Shown piece after piece: positions 31,501 through 32,800 of a stretch of 32,800 bases of DNA. The DNA lies in IMG/VR virus record IMGVR_UViG_3300047373_000707, positions 1 through 32,800 of that record, one strand, 5' to 3'. The notes beneath the pieces were generated by a model. That model had not been told where the DNA came from. It made no database searches and saw only the letters and a list, made by a program, of their open reading frames with translations. This stretch comes from a virus. The translations under genes were made by a program, and so were the position numbers. How positions within the stretch are numbered: the stretch's first letter is position 1; every line of letters begins with the position of its first letter.

Positions 31501-32800
31501 CATCAAGTGGTTCATTTTCTCACTCAGGAGGCTTTGGCTCAATTGCATCTGGTGACACTTCTTTTGTGCATTCAACAAACTCTTTAGCAAGTGGTTCTAG
31601 GAGTGCAGTTTTAGGTGGACAAAACATCACAGGAACAACTGATGATACGGTATATGTTCCTTATTTAAACATAAACAATTTAGCATCAGGCACATCCATT
31701 AATAATATAGGCTTAGATTCTAGCGGAAATGTAGTTTTGGGAGTTGATGGAAACGACATTACAAGAGTTCAAGGTGGAACAAATGTTTCAACTGGAGGAA
31801 CTGCAAACAATCCGATTATTAATCTTGATTCCGACATTTCATTAACTTCTGTTTCTGCAATTAATTTAAGCGGTGGAACTATATACTCTGGAAGCACTGA
31901 CCTTTCTGATATATTTTTAACAACAGCAGACGGTAATGATATTACAAGAGTTCAAAATGGAATAAATACATTTACTGGTGGAACTGAAAACAATCCAACA
32001 ATTAATGTTACAGCTCTCACAATAGACAATATAACTGTTTCTGGAGATTCTAGTTTTGATTCAGCTTCCGCAAATACAATTTATTCTGGAAGTACCGACC
32101 TTTCTGATATTTTCGCAACAAAAGCAGAAGACTCATTTAGCACTGGAGGTACTGTTACTCAAAAAGCTACAAGTGCTAGCACTGAAGTGGTTATACAAAT
32201 AGATGGAAATAATGATTTTTCATCTTATAACGTTACAGGTCTGACAGACACTTTTGTTAGTGACTTTACTTATAGCGCAAACACATTTACTATAAATCAA
32301 AATGACGGTAATAGTATTGACGCAGAAATTGACACTATAGATTTATCTTCTGTTCTGAGCGCAGTAACTTTTGATATAGGAACTACAGGAAGTATATCTG
32401 CTACAACTTTTTACTCTGGAAGTACTGACCTTTCTGAAATATTCTTGACTGAAGCTGATGGAAACGATATAACAAGAGTTCAACCTGGCACCAACATTAA
32501 TACAGGTGGAACTGCAAACAATCCGATTGTAAATCTTGATGATGACATCTTTTTAAATTCCGTTTCTGGAAATACTTTAAGTGGTGGAACTATATATTCT
32601 GGTTCAACTGATTTATACGATATTTTCTTAACAGAAAATGACGGAAACGACATTACAAGAGTTCAAGGCGGAACAAATATTTCAACTGGTGGAACTGCAA
32701 ACAATCCGATTGTAAATCTTGATGATGACATCTTTTTAAATTCCGTTTCTGGAAATACACTAAGCGGTGGGACTATATATTCTGGTTCAACTGATTTATA
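28539..32800 (+). CDS. Giant tail fibre, 3' end outside window
   Basis: Open from the ATG at 28539, 1 nt after the previous stop, to the last base, more than 1420 residues. It begins with two copies of the linker module shared with the first fibre. Mid-protein segments contain IGVGTNTP and RVGIGTTIPEGSFQI, phrases usual in phage fibre repeats. From about residue 838 to 1025 there are about 13 YadA-like head repeats (SHAEG..TTASG pattern with 14-residue spacing), forming a left-handed beta-roll in trimeric adhesins. Three pairs of a 61-residue unit (DITRVQ..TGGTANNP..LSGGTIYSGSTDL) flank them. It is Ser/Thr/Asn/Gly-rich throughout. It is probably the main long fibre or receptor-binding protein; its tip lies beyond the window. 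Confidence 0.85.
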   Translation, partial: MSTKQNIYGSLFVSNNISGDTLSLSTLNNNDSLTEMLARNSSGLIEYRDVQSIISAATSQDTFITGFTYNDSNTFVISDNSGSTFSATINNVTGLTSVGDINIIGNLVVTGGTGNVITKQIYLEGNLGLDWDFLSSSVVLGNNVNGTIVNGTSLTVNSDTLVNGSITGNSLNLSSTTNDNSLTQILGRNSTTGDVEYRDVSSIIGAASADTYVVSGNADAATSQLSFTYNTGGTFTVANSAALFSDNDINVTGGTYNPSTGCVTFATNSGTTFDVCGFVTGITDSYTTGSTLVGESIQFDNNILGSNYYSVSLTPALSGKTDVSTFESYTANTKVEIDSKLNISTFNNYTANTTDFFVTGGTYSSGTATFENNNGDSFNVTGFTEPFTGNTSGDCIDELWVKNISGCTSEDLHIGVESGKDIYFDSTGTTDSPSLYINSRGQIGVGTNTPFSWATTDGTGIEIHNDSINNQIPFAVTETGTRRFFIETDFATTSNPVHIKGSSSTNLMTFYTSSSSSRVGIGTTIPEGSFQIAKSGTVSDQTKYPSETNVVINNTSNGYSGSTGAANSAAFRFDHETSEIPGGLITSKRRDTWGSGEKSTSFEIWNNSGETLIKRFEILPDGKTTIIGSLNIDTILSGTPVINLGIDSSGNVVTGITDTVDITRVQPGTNINTGGTANNPIVNLEDDILLTSVSATNVSGGTIYSGSTDLSDIFLTTADGNDITRVQGGTNITTGGTANNPTVNLDSDISLNSISANNLSGGTIYSGSTDLYNIIESLDTYITGGTYDESTDSITLGRNDAGKVLITGITDTFYWTTGSTGNFSLKAINDSGLDATGNYAVAEGGGTIASGNYSHAEGFETTASGPEAHSEGYQTTASGEDSHAENLFTISSGDYSHAEGWSTTASGEDSHSEGFGNVASGADSHAEGLNNTASNTASHAQGFNTTSTGTASHSEGFDTLSSADASHSEGYSSTASGLASHAEGFETTSSGSFSHSGGFGSIASGDTSFVHSTNSLASGSRSAVLGGQNITGTTDDTVYVPYLNINNLASGTSINNIGLDSSGNVVLGVDGNDITRVQGGTNVSTGGTANNPIINLDSDISLTSVSAINLSGGTIYSGSTDLSDIFLTTADGNDITRVQNGINTFTGGTENNPTINVTALTIDNITVSGDSSFDSASANTIYSGSTDLSDIFATKAEDSFSTGGTVTQKATSASTEVVIQIDGNNDFSSYNVTGLTDTFVSDFTYSANTFTINQNDGNSIDAEIDTIDLSSVLSAVTFDIGTTGSISATTFYSGSTDLSEIFLTEADGNDITRVQPGTNINTGGTANNPIVNLDDDIFLNSVSGNTLSGGTIYSGSTDLYDIFLTENDGNDITRVQGGTNISTGGTANNPIVNLDDDIFLNSVSGNTLSGGTIYSGSTDL
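28624..28735 (+). repeat. Fibre linker module, copy 3
   Basis: Third copy, in the N-terminal part of the giant fibre gene, encoding SLTEMLARNSSGLIEYRDV and IISAATSQDTFITG. Confidence 0.75.
29070..29185 (+). repeat. Fibre linker module, copy 4
   Basis: Fourth and most diverged copy: NSLTQILGRNSTTGDVEYRD followed by IIGAASADTYVVSG. Confidence 0.75.
30525..32800 (+). repeat. Three pairs of 183-bp repeat units in the giant fibre gene
   Basis: The string ACAAGAGTTCAA marks the unit start at 30525 and 30708, at 31761 and 31944, and at 32472 and 32655. Each pair is exactly 183 bp (61 codons) apart. Copies encode DITRVQ-x-G-T-N..TGGTANNP..LSGGTIYSGSTDL..DIFLT; the last pair is nearly identical in DNA. 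Confidence 0.85.
31050..31620 (+). repeat. YadA-like head repeat array
   Basis: About 13 degenerate units of roughly 42 bp (14 residues) with the core SHAEG or SHSEG followed by xxTTASG, ending at SLASGSRSAVLGG. In-frame in the giant fibre. Confidence 0.9.

Noticed and set aside
31050-31620. Regular short repeats that might be a CRISPR array
   Set aside because: Repeats are in-frame, degenerate, 42 bp apart and encode a known protein repeat; no constant repeat with unique spacers.

Overview
The window looks like part of the genome of a T4-like contractile-tailed phage (a large tailed myovirus) of a Bacteroidetes host, most likely a flavobacterium. The T4-like assignment rests on a recognisable run of morphogenesis genes: prohead protease (gp21), acidic scaffold (gp22), major capsid protein (gp23), neck proteins (gp13/gp14-like), tail terminator (gp15-like), tail sheath (gp18) and tail tube (gp19). 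The host assignment is inferred from strong AT richness, A-rich leaders with no Shine-Dalgarno sequence before most start codons, and a textbook Bacteroidetes promoter (TTTG, 19 nt, TAnnTTTG) at 17264-17294.

Layout. 2-4977 (+): the end of an acidic coiled-coil protein, small prohead- or virion-type proteins, one protein with a capsid-like C-terminal motif, and a glycosyltransferase. 4996-5568 (-): an unknown gene. 5714-10775 (+): head module (21, 22, 23) and a probable head fibre or decoration protein. 10822-17258 (-): a 6.4 kb accessory island on the opposite strand. Read in its direction of transcription it holds a DnaB/RecA-like ATPase, a PcfJ-like protein, two tandem C-type-lectin-like (DUF1566/Lcl-type) proteins whose C-termini look like the variable regions of a diversity-generating retroelement (DGR), tRNA-Glu, tRNA-Gln, dihydrofolate reductase, tRNA-Leu, a 128-nt tRNA-like RNA, glutaminyl-tRNA synthetase, a UVR-motif protein, small unknown proteins and a lipoprotein. 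17322-24105 (+): neck, tail terminator, sheath and tube, interrupted by a minus-strand helix-turn-helix gene (19492-20271). 24204-32800 (+): BppU-like and fibre-accessory proteins and two very long repetitive fibre genes; the second runs off the window and carries YadA-like repeats.

How it works together. A repeated element TATTTAT lies 13-35 nt upstream of nine plus-strand gene starts and is a good candidate for this phage's late promoter (compare T4 TATAAATA). Intrinsic terminators separate the late units. The minus-strand island begins at a host-type promoter and probably is early. The tRNAs (Leu-UAA, Gln-UUG, Glu-UUC) read the A-ending codons this AT-rich genome uses heavily, and the phage brings its own GlnRS next to a tRNA-Gln.

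The most exciting region is 15263-17258: an ATPase, a PcfJ-like protein and two hypervariable lectin-fold proteins in one translationally coupled, probably early operon, rather than on a tail fibre where phage DGR targets usually sit. No reverse transcriptase or template repeat is visible in the window, so the DGR reading is an inference from the variable-region pattern.
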